Below, piece after piece: positions 8,977 through 17,564 of a DNA stretch of 64,000 nt. The translations under genes were made by a program, and so were the position numbers. The DNA lies in assembly GCA_019638525.1 (NCBI GenBank), contig JAHBTO010000003.1:62001-126000 (forward strand), given 5' to 3'. Every line of letters begins with the position of its first letter. The first letter of the stretch is position 1. Origin of the DNA: Ferruginibacter sp. (GTDB lineage Bacteria; Bacteroidota; Bacteroidia; Chitinophagales; Chitinophagaceae). Under the pieces are notes generated by a model. The model saw nothing but the letters and a program-made list of their open reading frames with translations, did not search any database and had not been told where the DNA came from.

Positions 8977-9219
8977 ATACAGCTTAAAAATTTACTGTTG
9001 TGGTATTGAAAAGGGTTGAATTGTTGTAAGGGAACTTATGCTGAAGCTACAGTAGTATAAAAGTTTAATCAGGGCTCATTCCCGAAAACGGGCTGTAATC
9101 GTTTTCGAGGCTCATTTTTTGTTATTTTTTTGGGGAAACAAAAAAGTAAAATATAAAATAGCATAACACGATAAGAATTAATATTAAACCCAATCACTTT
9201 TTCTGTACCAGTTTGTATG
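8977..9219. other. Non-coding gap with one inverted repeat before nadC
   Basis: No convincing gene is present. The main structure is an 8-bp inverted repeat, CGAAAACG (9083-9090) and CGTTTTCG (9100-9107), flanked on both sides by the direct repeat GGCTCATT and followed by a T-rich stretch. It resembles a second terminator in the plus direction or a small repeat; I cannot tell which. Confidence 0.5.
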
Positions 9220-9227
9220 TAGCTTTG
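9220..9227 (+). promoter_or_regulatory. Promoter -7 element of nadC (TAGCTTTG)
   Basis: TAGCTTTG matches the Bacteroidota -7 consensus TAnnTTTG. Only five bases separate it from the nadC ATG, so transcription would start at or next to the start codon. No convincing -33 TTTG was found. Confidence 0.55.
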
Positions 9228-9232
9228 CCATT

Positions 9233-10084
9233 ATGGATTTTAACCAGCAATTACAACAGCTAATTAAAAATGCACTTGCCGAAGATATTGGTGATGGCGA
9301 TCACTCAACACTTTCATCAATAAACAGTGATGCAGAAGGAGAAGCAGTATTAAAAATTAAAGAAAATGGGATTCTTGCAGGTGTGGCGGTTGCCGAAACT
9401 ATTTTCCGCTATATGCAGCAGGATATTATTTTTAATGCTTTTAAAAAAGATGGTGATACTATGCAATATGGCGAAACGGCTTTTGAATTGAAAGCAAAAG
9501 TGCATACCATTTTACAATGCGAAAGGCTAGTGCTTAATTGTATGCAGCGCATGAGCGGTATTGCCACGCTAACAAATGAATACACAAAAAAATTACAACC
9601 TTATAAAACAAGGTTACTTGATACAAGGAAAACAACACCAAATTTTCGACTGCTGGAAAAAGAAGCGGTTAGAATTGGCGGCGCCGTTAATCACCGGTTT
9701 GGATTATACGATATGATAATGCTGAAAGACAACCATATTGATTATTGCGGAGGAATTGAAAAAGCCATTAATAATGCTTACAACTATGTACAGCAGAAAA
9801 AACCCGGTTTAAAAATTGAAGTGGAAACAAGAAATATTGATGATGTAAAAAAAGCTGTTGCCACAGGCAAAGTAAACCGTATTATGCTGGATAATTTTAC
9901 ACCTGAAAAAATTACAGAGGCATTAAAAATTATTGACGGCAGGTGTGAAACCGAAGCAAGCGGCGGTATCAACATTAATAATTTAGAAGCTTATGCCGCC
10001 ACCTGTGTAGATTATATTTCGAGTGGCGCCATTATTCACCAGGCCAGGAGCTTAGATATGAGTTTAAAAGCAAAACTTCTTTGA
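9233..10084 (+). CDS. nadC: Nicotinate-nucleotide pyrophosphorylase (quinolinate phosphoribosyltransferase)
   Basis: The enzyme converts quinolinate and PRPP to nicotinate mononucleotide in de novo NAD synthesis. The 283-residue protein is of normal length and has the family motifs: EDIGDGDHST near the N-terminus, CERLVLNCMQRMSGIAT, the DTRKTTPNFR substrate loop, EKEAVRIGGAVNHRFGLYDM and MLKDNH, and IEVETR with the C-terminal MLDNF and EASGGI phosphate-binding segments. The glutamine-dependent NAD synthase gene nadE lies about 3 kb downstream, so two NAD steps are loosely clustered, although other genes lie between them. Confidence 0.97.
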   Translation: MDFNQQLQQLIKNALAEDIGDGDHSTLSSINSDAEGEAVLKIKENGILAGVAVAETIFRYMQQDIIFNAFKKDGDTMQYGETAFELKAKVHTILQCERLVLNCMQRMSGIATLTNEYTKKLQPYKTRLLDTRKTTPNFRLLEKEAVRIGGAVNHRFGLYDMIMLKDNHIDYCGGIEKAINNAYNYVQQKKPGLKIEVETRNIDDVKKAVATGKVNRIMLDNFTPEKITEALKIIDGRCETEASGGININNLEAYAATCVDYISSGAIIHQARSLDMSLKAKLL

Positions 10085-10116
10085 GTTAGCAACATCAATT
10101 ATAAAAGTGTTTCATT

Positions 10117-10461
10117 ATGGCAAAGAAAAAAATAAATCCTTTTGGTGGTTTAGTTTATTCAACCGACCCTGGTTTTAAATTGCCCGATGAAACAAATGAT
10201 GAACAGGAAACCATTGCGCCTGCACAACAACCTTTAAAGATAAAGCTAGATACAAAACACAGGGCAGGTAAAGCTGTTACATTAGTTGAAGGTTTTGTAG
10301 GCACAAACAATGATCTTGAAAACCTGGGTAAGCAATTAAAATCTTTTTGCGGTACCGGCGGCTCGGTAAAAGAAGGTATAATAATAGTGCAGGGAGATAA
10401 CCGTGATAAAGTGTTACAATGGTTATTAAAAAACGGGTATAAACTGGTAAAAAAAGTATAA
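10117..10461 (+). CDS. SUI1/YciH-family translation-initiation-like protein
   Basis: The 114-residue protein carries a C-terminal SUI1 (eIF1-like) fold (about 40-112): KHRAGKAVTLVEGFVG, LENLGKQLKSFCGTGGSVKEG and IIIVQGDNRDKVLQWLLKNGYK, the last being the conserved Q-G-D motif. The N-terminal 35 residues start AKKKINPFGGLVYSTDPGF, as in Bacteroidota homologues. The bacterial YciH protein is thought to influence start-codon fidelity; its role in this phylum is not established. It starts 33 bp after nadC and is followed 70 bp later by apaG, so the three may share a transcript. Confidence 0.9.
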   Translation: MAKKKINPFGGLVYSTDPGFKLPDETNDEQETIAPAQQPLKIKLDTKHRAGKAVTLVEGFVGTNNDLENLGKQLKSFCGTGGSVKEGIIIVQGDNRDKVLQWLLKNGYKLVKKV

Positions 10462-10531
10462 AAGTTAAAGCTTTGCACTATTATAAGAATAGTAGTGTAT
10501 TTTGTATGTAAATTTACTTCAAACATCAGGC

Positions 10532-10918
10532 ATGGTTTCTAAAATATCTGAAGGGATTACCATTAGCGTTGAAACATATTATCAACCTGAATACAGTAAC
10601 CCTGTAAATAGTGAGTTTATGTTTGCATACCGCATCACTATTTTAAACAGCAATGCATTTGCGGTAAAACTTTTACGCAGGCACTGGCATATTTACGATA
10701 GCAACGGCAGCCTGCGTGAAGTAGAAGGCGAAGGCGTGGTAGGCCTGCAACCGCAAATTAACCCCGGCCAATCGTATCAATATATAAGCGGGTGCAACCT
10801 TCGGTCAGAAATAGGTAAAATGTATGGCACTTATCTTATGGAGAACATCAACTCAAATAAAGAATTTAAAGTTATCATTCCGTCATTTGATATGTGTGCC
10901 CCTTTTAAACTAAATTGA
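10532..10918 (+). CDS. apaG: ApaG domain protein
   Basis: A 128-residue single-domain ApaG protein: an immunoglobulin-like beta sandwich with ISVETYYQPEYSNP, FAYRITILN, LLRRHWHIYDSNG, VEGEGVVGLQPQINPGQSYQYISGC and the C-terminal GTYLMEN. Genetic studies link ApaG to cobalt/magnesium handling and Ap4A metabolism in enterobacteria, but its molecular role is unclear. I chose the ATG at 10532: an in-frame TTG ten codons earlier would add residues not expected in the family. Confidence 0.93.
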   Translation: MVSKISEGITISVETYYQPEYSNPVNSEFMFAYRITILNSNAFAVKLLRRHWHIYDSNGSLREVEGEGVVGLQPQINPGQSYQYISGCNLRSEIGKMYGTYLMENINSNKEFKVIIPSFDMCAPFKLN

Positions 10919-11076
10919 ATTAACCTTTAATTATGTATTTTTAATTTACTTTTAAATATCCTTCAACAGGTATTTAATAATTTTTCTTAAACAATATTTA
11001 AAAATCCAATTCCTGTACCTTACAAAAAACCGGGATATTTTTTTCGCTCATATCCCTTTAATACAGTATAAACATT

Positions 11077-12171
11077 ATGGCAAAAATTACTTTTTCGAAC
11101 AGTAACAATGAATTTTACCTTAGCTTAAAAGCTTCTGTTGAACAATATTTTACTTATAACAAAATAAAAAAAACCGGCGATTGGAGGTTGTTTATTAAAA
11201 CAATCATTTTGGTTACAACCGCCATTACCCTTTATTGTTTGTTGCTTTTTGCGCCTATGCCGGGCTGGCTGGCTTTATTGTTAAGTGGCTTTTTGGGTTT
11301 TAACCTGGCATCAATTGGTTTTTGTACCATGCACGATGCCAACCATGGCAGTTTTTCATCAAAACAAAAACTCAACGATTTTTTAGGCTTAAGTTTAAAT
11401 GCATTGGGTGGTAGTTCGTATTTCTGGAAACAGAAACATAATATCATCCATCATACTTATACCAATGTAGATGGTATGGATGATGATATTGCCAAAAGCC
11501 CTATCATACGGCAATGTGAATCGCAAAAATGGGTGCCTGCACATAAGATACAATATTTATACATGCTGCCTATTTATTCCCTGTCAACTATTTTCTGGAT
11601 TTTTATCATGGATTTTACAAAATATTTTTCACGCAAAATTTATACAACCGATGCCTGGAAGATGACTGCTAAAAACCATATCATCTTTTGGGCTACAAAA
11701 ATCCTGTATATATTTTTTTATATGGTATTGCCAATTATGGTTTGGGGTTTCTTACCCTGGCTGGCAGGTTATATGGTTTTAAATGCAATAATGGGAATAA
11801 CTTTATCGCTTGTGTTTCAACTGGCACATGTGGTAGAGAACACCGAGTTTGAACATGTACCATTAGATACCAATAAACATTTTGAAACCGCCTGGGCCGA
11901 GCACCAGGTAAAAACAACATCAAACTTTGCCATGAGCAACCGGTTAGTATCATGGTTTGTAGGCGGATTAAATTTCCAGATTGAGCATCATCTTTTCCCC
12001 CGTGTTAGCCATATTCACTACCCGGCTATCAGCAAAATAGTAATGGCTAAATGTGCCGAATTTAAATTGCCATATAATAAATATGAAACAATGACCGGCG
12101 CATTGGTTTCGCATTTTAAGGTTATGAAGTTTTTAGGAAAAAAACCGGCAGTGGTTTTACAGAAAATATAA
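11077..12171 (+). CDS. Membrane fatty-acid (acyl-lipid/acyl-CoA) desaturase
   Basis: A di-iron membrane desaturase that introduces a double bond into fatty acyl chains. The 364-residue protein has hydrophobic segments in pairs and the three histidine boxes: HDANH (about residue 84), HNIIHH (about 115) and QIEHHLFP near 300, plus the HVVENTEF segment before the third box. The QxxHH third box and the overall spacing point to the front-end/linoleoyl-CoA group rather than the stearoyl-CoA delta-9 group; regiochemistry cannot be read from sequence. It stands alone on the plus strand and converges with gldB, with only 11 bp between stops. A role in membrane fluidity is inferred. Confidence 0.9.
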   Translation: MAKITFSNSNNEFYLSLKASVEQYFTYNKIKKTGDWRLFIKTIILVTTAITLYCLLLFAPMPGWLALLLSGFLGFNLASIGFCTMHDANHGSFSSKQKLNDFLGLSLNALGGSSYFWKQKHNIIHHTYTNVDGMDDDIAKSPIIRQCESQKWVPAHKIQYLYMLPIYSLSTIFWIFIMDFTKYFSRKIYTTDAWKMTAKNHIIFWATKILYIFFYMVLPIMVWGFLPWLAGYMVLNAIMGITLSLVFQLAHVVENTEFEHVPLDTNKHFETAWAEHQVKTTSNFAMSNRLVSWFVGGLNFQIEHHLFPRVSHIHYPAISKIVMAKCAEFKLPYNKYETMTGALVSHFKVMKFLGKKPAVVLQKI

Positions 12172-12182
12172 ATTGCCTGGTA

Positions 12183-13190
12183 TCAGGGTTTGTATCTTGC
12201 ATTGGCAAAAATGGTTTCATCATCGGCATCCATTAATTGCTGCAAAGTAGTTTTTGGATTTTTCTGCATATATTTTTTTACAATCTGCCAGCCGGCAAAG
12301 CTGCCAATGTTACCCGGCGATGCTTCACCCAGTTCCTGTGTTTTGGGGCTTTCGCCAATATAATTCTTAATGATATTAGCATCGATGGTTTGTAAAAAAT
12401 TATTTTGTACAAACAAAGCCCAAACTGCCTGTTCATGTTCGTACACGGCTTTTAACTGTTCTTTGGTATATCCAATTAGCATATACTCTTCAGTTTTTGG
12501 CAATAGTTTTGAAAGCACATATAGCCTTTTACCTTTTTCAACCATCTGTTGTACCAATGGTTTGTCGTCCATCTTTTCGGGGTAAAGGTCATTCATCACA
12601 TTTTTCATGCAATTAACTACAATGTAACCAGGTGTAAAGCGGTTGCTTATATAATCAGGATAGGTTTCCTGCACCAATGCAGATTTGTACAACGAAAAAT
12701 TTTTACCAAGATGATGATGCAGGCCAATGATGAAAGCATCATCGCTTAGTATATCGCCATAGCCATCAAGAGGGCCAATGTAAGTGATAATCTTGCTGCG
12801 GTCTTTAAAGTTGGGGAAATAATATTTTACATATTTCACTGCCTGTATTATTTCATCTTCGTATTTGCTGAAATCTTTAAAAACAACAGCAGCAGAATCG
12901 TACACAGGTTTGTATGCCATAATAAAGCCATGCACATAAGAAGCTGTGCTATCGGCACTCCAATGGGGATCTGCATTTAAAATGGTTGAAAGAAAATTTT
13001 CGCCAAATGTAGGATAGGCTGCAATCAGCTTGTCTAAGTTTTGAGAGAAGTTAGCAGTATCTAAATTAAAAAGGCCTTTTTCAAAACGCATGGTTTTTAA
13101 TTGTACCTTAATATTTGAAACATCGGGTCCATTATTGCTGCACGACCAAAACAATGAAGCACATAAGATAAATCCAAAAAATATTTTCAT
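12183..13190 (-). CDS. gldB: GldB-like gliding motility lipoprotein
   Basis: The 335-residue protein has a lipoprotein signal (LFWSCSNN, acylated Cys17), and then the GldB pattern: VSNIKVQLKTMRFEKGLFNLDT, a FGENFLSTIL segment, YPNFKDRSKIITYIGPLDGYGDIL and LGKNFSLYKSALVQETYPDYIS, ending KKYMQKNPKTTLQQLMDADDETIFANARYKP. In Flavobacterium, GldB is needed for gliding and secretion. Here no other gld gene is adjacent, which is normal because gldB is usually unlinked. It diverges from nadE, with 74 bp between starts. Confidence 0.88.
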   Translation of the reverse strand: MKIFFGFILCASLFWSCSNNGPDVSNIKVQLKTMRFEKGLFNLDTANFSQNLDKLIAAYPTFGENFLSTILNADPHWSADSTASYVHGFIMAYKPVYDSAAVVFKDFSKYEDEIIQAVKYVKYYFPNFKDRSKIITYIGPLDGYGDILSDDAFIIGLHHHLGKNFSLYKSALVQETYPDYISNRFTPGYIVVNCMKNVMNDLYPEKMDDKPLVQQMVEKGKRLYVLSKLLPKTEEYMLIGYTKEQLKAVYEHEQAVWALFVQNNFLQTIDANIIKNYIGESPKTQELGEASPGNIGSFAGWQIVKKYMQKNPKTTLQQLMDADDETIFANARYKP

Positions 13191-13264
13191 ATTCTTAAAT
13201 TAACTTTACAAATAAAAACAATCATTTTAAAACATAAAGTTAAGCCCCTTTAAGGGTTTGAGGT

Positions 13265-14947
13265 ATGAAAATATTTCTTGCACAACAAAACTATCACATC
13301 GGCAATTTTGAAAGCAATACAAAAAAGATTATCGATGCGATTACATCAGCAAAAGCACAGGGTGGCGATTTGATTGTGTTTAGCGAACTATCTGTGTGTG
13401 GCTATGCCCCACGTGATTTTTTAGAGTTTGATGATTTTATCAATAAAAGTTATGCAGCTATTGATATCATAAAAGAACATGCAGATACAATTGCTGTATT
13501 AATTGGCGCACCTGACCGCAACCCCATTAAAGAAGGAAAAGATTTATTTAATGCAGCTTACCTGCTGCACGAAAAAGAAATAAAATCTATTGTACATAAA
13601 ACATGCCTGCCCAACTACGATGTGTTTGACGAATACCGTTATTTTGAACCGGCTTATGATTGGCACATTATACCATTTAAAGGAAAGAGACTGGCTGTAA
13701 CTATTTGTGAAGATATTTGGAACCTGGGTGATAATCCATTATACCGCATTTGCCCCATGGATGAACTGATGAAACAGCAACCTGATGTGATGATAAATTT
13801 ATCGGCTTCGCCATTTGATTATACGCATGACGAAGACAGGAAAGCCACCATTAAAGCCAATGTAACAAAATATAAATTGCCTTTGTTTTATTGCAACGCC
13901 GTTGGCAGTCAAACCGAAATTGTTTTTGACGGTGCATCGCTTGTGTTTGATAAAGATGCCAACCTGTGTGGCCACATGCCTATGTTTGAAGAAGCGCTAC
14001 AAGGTTTTATTTTAAATGATGATGGCAGTATTGATGCGCCGGTGATTGAACCTGCAAGCAGGGTGCCGGATAAAGAACTGGAACCATCGGGGCTTGATGA
14101 AAACCTGAACATTAAACAGGTGCATGATGCCATTGTACTGGGTATTAAAGATTATTTTGCAAAGATGGGCTTTAGCAAGGCTATCCTGGGCAGCAGCGGC
14201 GGAATTGACAGCGCTGTAACACTTGCCTTAGCCTGCACAGCTTTGGGAAATAATAATGTACGGGCTGTATTAATGCCATCGCAGTTTTCTACTTCGCATT
14301 CGGTAAATGATGCCGAGCAGTTGAGTTTGAATTTAAAGAACCCTTACGACATTATTCCAATAGAAAATATTTATAAAAGTTTTTTAGAAGAGCTGAAACC
14401 GGTTTTTAAAGACATGCCATTTAGTATTGCAGAAGAAAACATACAAAGCCGCAGCCGTGGTAATTTATTAATGGCTATTGCCAATAAGTTTGGATATATT
14501 TTATTAAACACATCTAACAAAAGCGAACTGGCAACCGGCTACGGAACATTATATGGTGATATGGCCGGCGGGCTGGGTGTTTTGGGCGATTGTTATAAAC
14601 TGCAGGTGTATGCACTGGCAAAATATATAAACCGCAATAAAGAAATTATACCCGGCAATATTATTACCAAACCGCCAAGCGCCGAACTAAGGCCTGGACA
14701 AAAAGATTCCGACTCGCTGCCCGATTATGAAAAACTTGATAAGATTTTATACCAGTATATTGAACAAAGGCAGGGGCCCAACGAAATTAAAGCAAAGGGT
14801 TTTGATGCAACGCTTGTTGACCGTGTACTGAAGATGGTGAACATAAACGAATATAAACGCAACCAGTTTTGTCCCATCATCCGTATTTCGCCAAAAGCAT
14901 TTGGTGTGGGCAGGCGTATTCCAATTGTAGGAAGATACCTTAGCTAA
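13265..14947 (+). CDS. nadE: Glutamine-dependent NAD+ synthetase
   Basis: The final step of NAD synthesis: amidation of nicotinate adenine dinucleotide, with ammonia produced from glutamine. The 560-residue protein has an N-terminal nitrilase-type glutaminase with the Glu41 (FSELSV), Lys112 (HKTCLPNYDVFDEYRYF) and Cys148 (TICEDIW) triad, and a C-terminal synthetase with the ATP-pyrophosphatase loop SSGGIDS (310-316), NKSELATGYGT and PPSAELRPGQKDSDSLPDY. Length and domain order match the roughly 540-570-residue bacterial two-domain form. It ends 2 bp before the stop of the convergent YbjQ-like gene. Confidence 0.97.
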   Translation: MKIFLAQQNYHIGNFESNTKKIIDAITSAKAQGGDLIVFSELSVCGYAPRDFLEFDDFINKSYAAIDIIKEHADTIAVLIGAPDRNPIKEGKDLFNAAYLLHEKEIKSIVHKTCLPNYDVFDEYRYFEPAYDWHIIPFKGKRLAVTICEDIWNLGDNPLYRICPMDELMKQQPDVMINLSASPFDYTHDEDRKATIKANVTKYKLPLFYCNAVGSQTEIVFDGASLVFDKDANLCGHMPMFEEALQGFILNDDGSIDAPVIEPASRVPDKELEPSGLDENLNIKQVHDAIVLGIKDYFAKMGFSKAILGSSGGIDSAVTLALACTALGNNNVRAVLMPSQFSTSHSVNDAEQLSLNLKNPYDIIPIENIYKSFLEELKPVFKDMPFSIAEENIQSRSRGNLLMAIANKFGYILLNTSNKSELATGYGTLYGDMAGGLGVLGDCYKLQVYALAKYINRNKEIIPGNIITKPPSAELRPGQKDSDSLPDYEKLDKILYQYIEQRQGPNEIKAKGFDATLVDRVLKMVNINEYKRNQFCPIIRISPKAFGVGRRIPIVGRYLS

Positions 14948-14949
14948 CA

Positions 14950-15282
14950 TTATATTTTTTCAACCACCACTGCCGTACCGTAAGCAAGTACTTCGGTTAC
15001 GCCATTCATCACATCGTTAGCATCGTAACGCATATTGATGATGGCATTGGCGCCACGTTCGTTGGCATGTTGTATCATTAGCTGGTAAGCTTCTTCTCTT
15101 GTTTTTTCGCAAAGCTCTACATAAATGCTAAGCTTGCCACCCACCAAAGTTTGAAAACCACCGGCAATATTGCCAAAGATGCTGCGGCTGCGTACAGTAA
15201 TGCCCCTTATTATGCCAATGTGTTTGGTAATTCTGTAACCTTCCAGGTTATTAGCGGTTGTAATCAGGTTCATGTCTATCAT
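14950..15282 (-). CDS. YbjQ/UPF0145 family heavy-metal-binding-domain-like protein
   Basis: A small cytoplasmic protein of about 110 residues. It reads LITTANNLEGYRITKHIGIIRGITVRSRSIFGNIAGGFQTLVGGKL, then REEAYQLMIQHANERGANAIINMRYDAND and VLAYGTAVVV, which is the YbjQ (DUF74) pattern of a pentameric beta-alpha protein. Its function is unknown; the heavy-metal name comes from distant resemblance. I chose the ATG at 15282 (MIDMNLITT); a second ATG three codons later (15273) is equally plausible. An upstream extension in the same frame has no family similarity. Confidence 0.88.
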   Translation of the reverse strand: MIDMNLITTANNLEGYRITKHIGIIRGITVRSRSIFGNIAGGFQTLVGGKLSIYVELCEKTREEAYQLMIQHANERGANAIINMRYDANDVMNGVTEVLAYGTAVVVEKI

Positions 15283-15444
15283 AAAAAAAAGTTTGTATGA
15301 AGTTAATATCATTTTAACAAAGTTTTGCCCCGTACATAAAAACGGCAAAATTATTGTTGATACATAGTTCGTAAATTGCAAACTCTTCTACAAACAGAAA
15401 CTGTGGATAGCAGTTACCGGTTAAAAGAATAAAACAATAAATGC

Positions 15445-15508
15445 TCAATAAAGGAATAATGTACAAGAGTGCGACGCCTGTGAAGCTGATTAAAGATTTA
15501 CAGCCCGG
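15445..15508 (+). repeat. Interspersed 65-bp element, copy 1 (in front of moxR)
   Basis: This segment matches 33172-33236 closely: TCAATAAA, a short variable stretch, GTACAAG(A/G)GTGCGACGCC, TGAAGCTGATTA, and finally CAGCCCGG. Both copies end about 20 bp before a start codon (21 bp here) in the same orientation. GCTG and CAGC within the element could pair in both copies while the 12-base loop between them differs. It is either an interspersed repeat or a shared leader element. Confidence 0.8.
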
Positions 15509-15529
15509 CTCAAAAAAAATTAAAAACTT

Positions 15530-16531
15530 ATGGTTCAAACTTCTGAAGACATCCGTTTGCTAAACGAAAAAATTTCTCATGCATCCGGATTTGTTACACG
15601 TATTAATGATGAATTAAGTAAAGTGATTGTTGGGCAGCAGGCAATGATTGAAAGATTGCTGATTGGGCTGCTGAGCAATGGCCATGTTTTGCTTGAAGGC
15701 GTGCCGGGCCTGGCAAAAACGCTTGCCATTAAATCGCTGTCGCAGTCGGTAAATGCTGGTTTTAACCGCATACAGTTTACACCTGACCTGTTGCCTGCCG
15801 ATGTTATTGGCACCATGATTTATAACCAAAGCAAGAACGAATTTTATGTTCGCAAGGGGCCCATCTTTTCTAATTTTGTTTTGGCCGATGAAATAAACCG
15901 GGCACCGGCAAAAGTGCAGAGCGCTTTGCTTGAAGCTATGCAGGAGCGGCAAGTAACCATTGGCGATACTACGTATAAATTATCCGAACCTTTTTTAGTT
16001 CTTGCCACACAAAATCCTATTGAACAGGAGGGAACATATCCTTTGCCCGAAGCACAGGTGGACAGGTTTATGCTTAAAGTAGTAGTTGATTACCCGGCCA
16101 AGGCTGAGGAGCAGTTAATTATTAGACAAAATACTTTGGGCCTTAGCGCCCCGCCAATAAACCCGGTAGCATCTACCAGCGAGATATTAACGGCAAAAGA
16201 ACTTGTGCGGCAGGTGTACCTTGATGAAAAAGTTGAGAATTATATTTTGGATATTGTTTTTGCAACTCGTTATCCCGAAAAATATAACCTTCAAAAATTG
16301 AAACCGCTGATTGGTTTTGGCGGCTCGCCACGGGCTAGTATTAACCTTGCATTGGCGGCAAAAGCTTATGCATTTTTAAATAACAGGGCTTATGTAATAC
16401 CCGAAGATGTAAGAGGCGTATGTAAAGATGTGCTGCGCCACCGCATTGGATTAACCTACGAAGCCGAAGCTGAAAACGTTAGTGTAGAGCAGGTGATTAA
16501 TGAAATATTAAGAGAGGTGAATGTGCCGTAA
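15530..16531 (+). CDS. moxR: MoxR-type AAA+ ATPase
   Basis: A MoxR-family AAA+ chaperone-like ATPase, usually encoded with DUF58 and von Willebrand A proteins. In 333 residues it has Walker A GVPGLAKT (57-64), Walker B VLADEINRAP (from 117), the sensor 1 region LATQNPIEQEGTYPLPEAQVDRF, and the arginine-rich GFGGSPRASINLALAAKA segment. MoxR proteins help mature or insert metal into partner proteins in some bacteria. The DUF58 and BatA-like genes follow in the same direction after a 158-bp gap, so this is the first gene of a bat-like cluster. Confidence 0.93.
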   Translation: MVQTSEDIRLLNEKISHASGFVTRINDELSKVIVGQQAMIERLLIGLLSNGHVLLEGVPGLAKTLAIKSLSQSVNAGFNRIQFTPDLLPADVIGTMIYNQSKNEFYVRKGPIFSNFVLADEINRAPAKVQSALLEAMQERQVTIGDTTYKLSEPFLVLATQNPIEQEGTYPLPEAQVDRFMLKVVVDYPAKAEEQLIIRQNTLGLSAPPINPVASTSEILTAKELVRQVYLDEKVENYILDIVFATRYPEKYNLQKLKPLIGFGGSPRASINLALAAKAYAFLNNRAYVIPEDVRGVCKDVLRHRIGLTYEAEAENVSVEQVINEILREVNVP

Positions 16532-16614
16532 GAAGGCAGATTGTTGTTTGTTTCCCGTTGTTGGTTGTTTGTTTGCGAATATGATGTATCTATACTTTTA
16601 TAAACATTTTAAAT

Positions 16615-16676
16615 GCAAAAACGAATAACGCAAAAACGAATAACGTAAAGAACGAGTAACGTAAAGAACGAGTAAC
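16615..16676. repeat. Short tandem repeat between moxR and the DUF58 gene
   Basis: Four head-to-tail units: GCAAAAACGAATAAC twice (15 bp) followed by GTAAAGAACGAGTAAC twice (16 bp). The last unit ends 13 bp before the DUF58 start codon. Units within each pair are identical, which indicates recent duplication. Confidence 0.9.
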
Positions 16677-16689
16677 ATGTTTTAATAAA

Positions 16690-17559
16690 ATGCTTACAAC
16701 AGAAGAGATATCAAAAAAAGTACGGGAGCTTGAAATTAAAAGCAAGAAGATAACAACACACCTGTTTACAGGCGAATACCATTCTGCATTTAAAGGCAAG
16801 GGCATGAGCTTTAGGGAAGTAAGGGAATATTATGCAGGCGATGATGTACGGTTTATAGATTGGAATGTAAGTGCCAGGTTCAGTCACCCGTTTACAAAAG
16901 TTTTTGAAGAAGAACGGGAGCTAACAGTGATGCTGCTGATAGATACAAGTGCCAGCAACCTTTTTGGCACAGTAGCCAAACAAAAAAAAGAATTGATTAC
17001 AGAAATAGCTGCTGTACTAACTTTTAGCGCCATCAATAACAATGATAAGGTGGGAGTAATTTTCTTCAGCGATAAAATTGATAAATACATTGCTCCCAAA
17101 AAAGGTAGAAAACATGCGTTATATATTGTAAGGGAATTATTAACTGTGCAGGCAACAAAAAAAGGCACCGACCTTGATGAAGCAATAAAGTTTTTCACCA
17201 GGGCTACAAAACAAAGAAGCATTGCATTTATACTGAGCGATTTTTTAACCACTGGATACGACGACGACCTGAAAGTGATAGGCAACAAGCATGATGTGAT
17301 TGGTATAAGGGTATATGATAAGATGGATTTGCAATTGCCTGCCGCCGGCTTACTGCATGTACAGGATGCCGAAACAGGCAAGAGCCGCTGGATTGACAGC
17401 AGCGATGAAATGGTACGCTATAACTACCAGCAACATTTTATGCAGCAGAGCGAAATGAGCAAAAATTTTTTCAGGAAAGCCGGCGCCGAATTATTGCATG
17501 TGCGTACCGATGATGATTTTGTAAAAATATTGCAGCAGTTTTTCATTAAAAGAACCTGA
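16690..17559 (+). CDS. DUF58 domain protein (vWA-like), MoxR partner
   Basis: A 289-residue soluble protein with the DUF58 core: GEYHSAFKGKGMSFREVREYYAGDD, VRFIDWNVSARF, then a vWA-like domain beginning VMLLIDTSASNLFG with a D-x-S-x-S metal-binding motif (about residue 82) and a later FILSDFLTTGYD strand. DUF58 proteins are encoded next to MoxR ATPases almost everywhere; they are presumed partners, but the biochemical role is not known. The gene ends 5 bp before the next one, so the two are cotranscribed. Confidence 0.92.
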   Translation: MLTTEEISKKVRELEIKSKKITTHLFTGEYHSAFKGKGMSFREVREYYAGDDVRFIDWNVSARFSHPFTKVFEEERELTVMLLIDTSASNLFGTVAKQKKELITEIAAVLTFSAINNNDKVGVIFFSDKIDKYIAPKKGRKHALYIVRELLTVQATKKGTDLDEAIKFFTRATKQRSIAFILSDFLTTGYDDDLKVIGNKHDVIGIRVYDKMDLQLPAAGLLHVQDAETGKSRWIDSSDEMVRYNYQQHFMQQSEMSKNFFRKAGAELLHVRTDDDFVKILQQFFIKRT

Positions 17560-17564
17560 AGAGC

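Noticed and set aside
13218..13262. Promoter for nadE around CCCCTTTAAGGGTTTG
   Set aside because: The TTTG part resembles a -7 element but lacks TA at the right spacing; the CCCTTTAAGGG palindrome could be chance, and I could not support a specific site.
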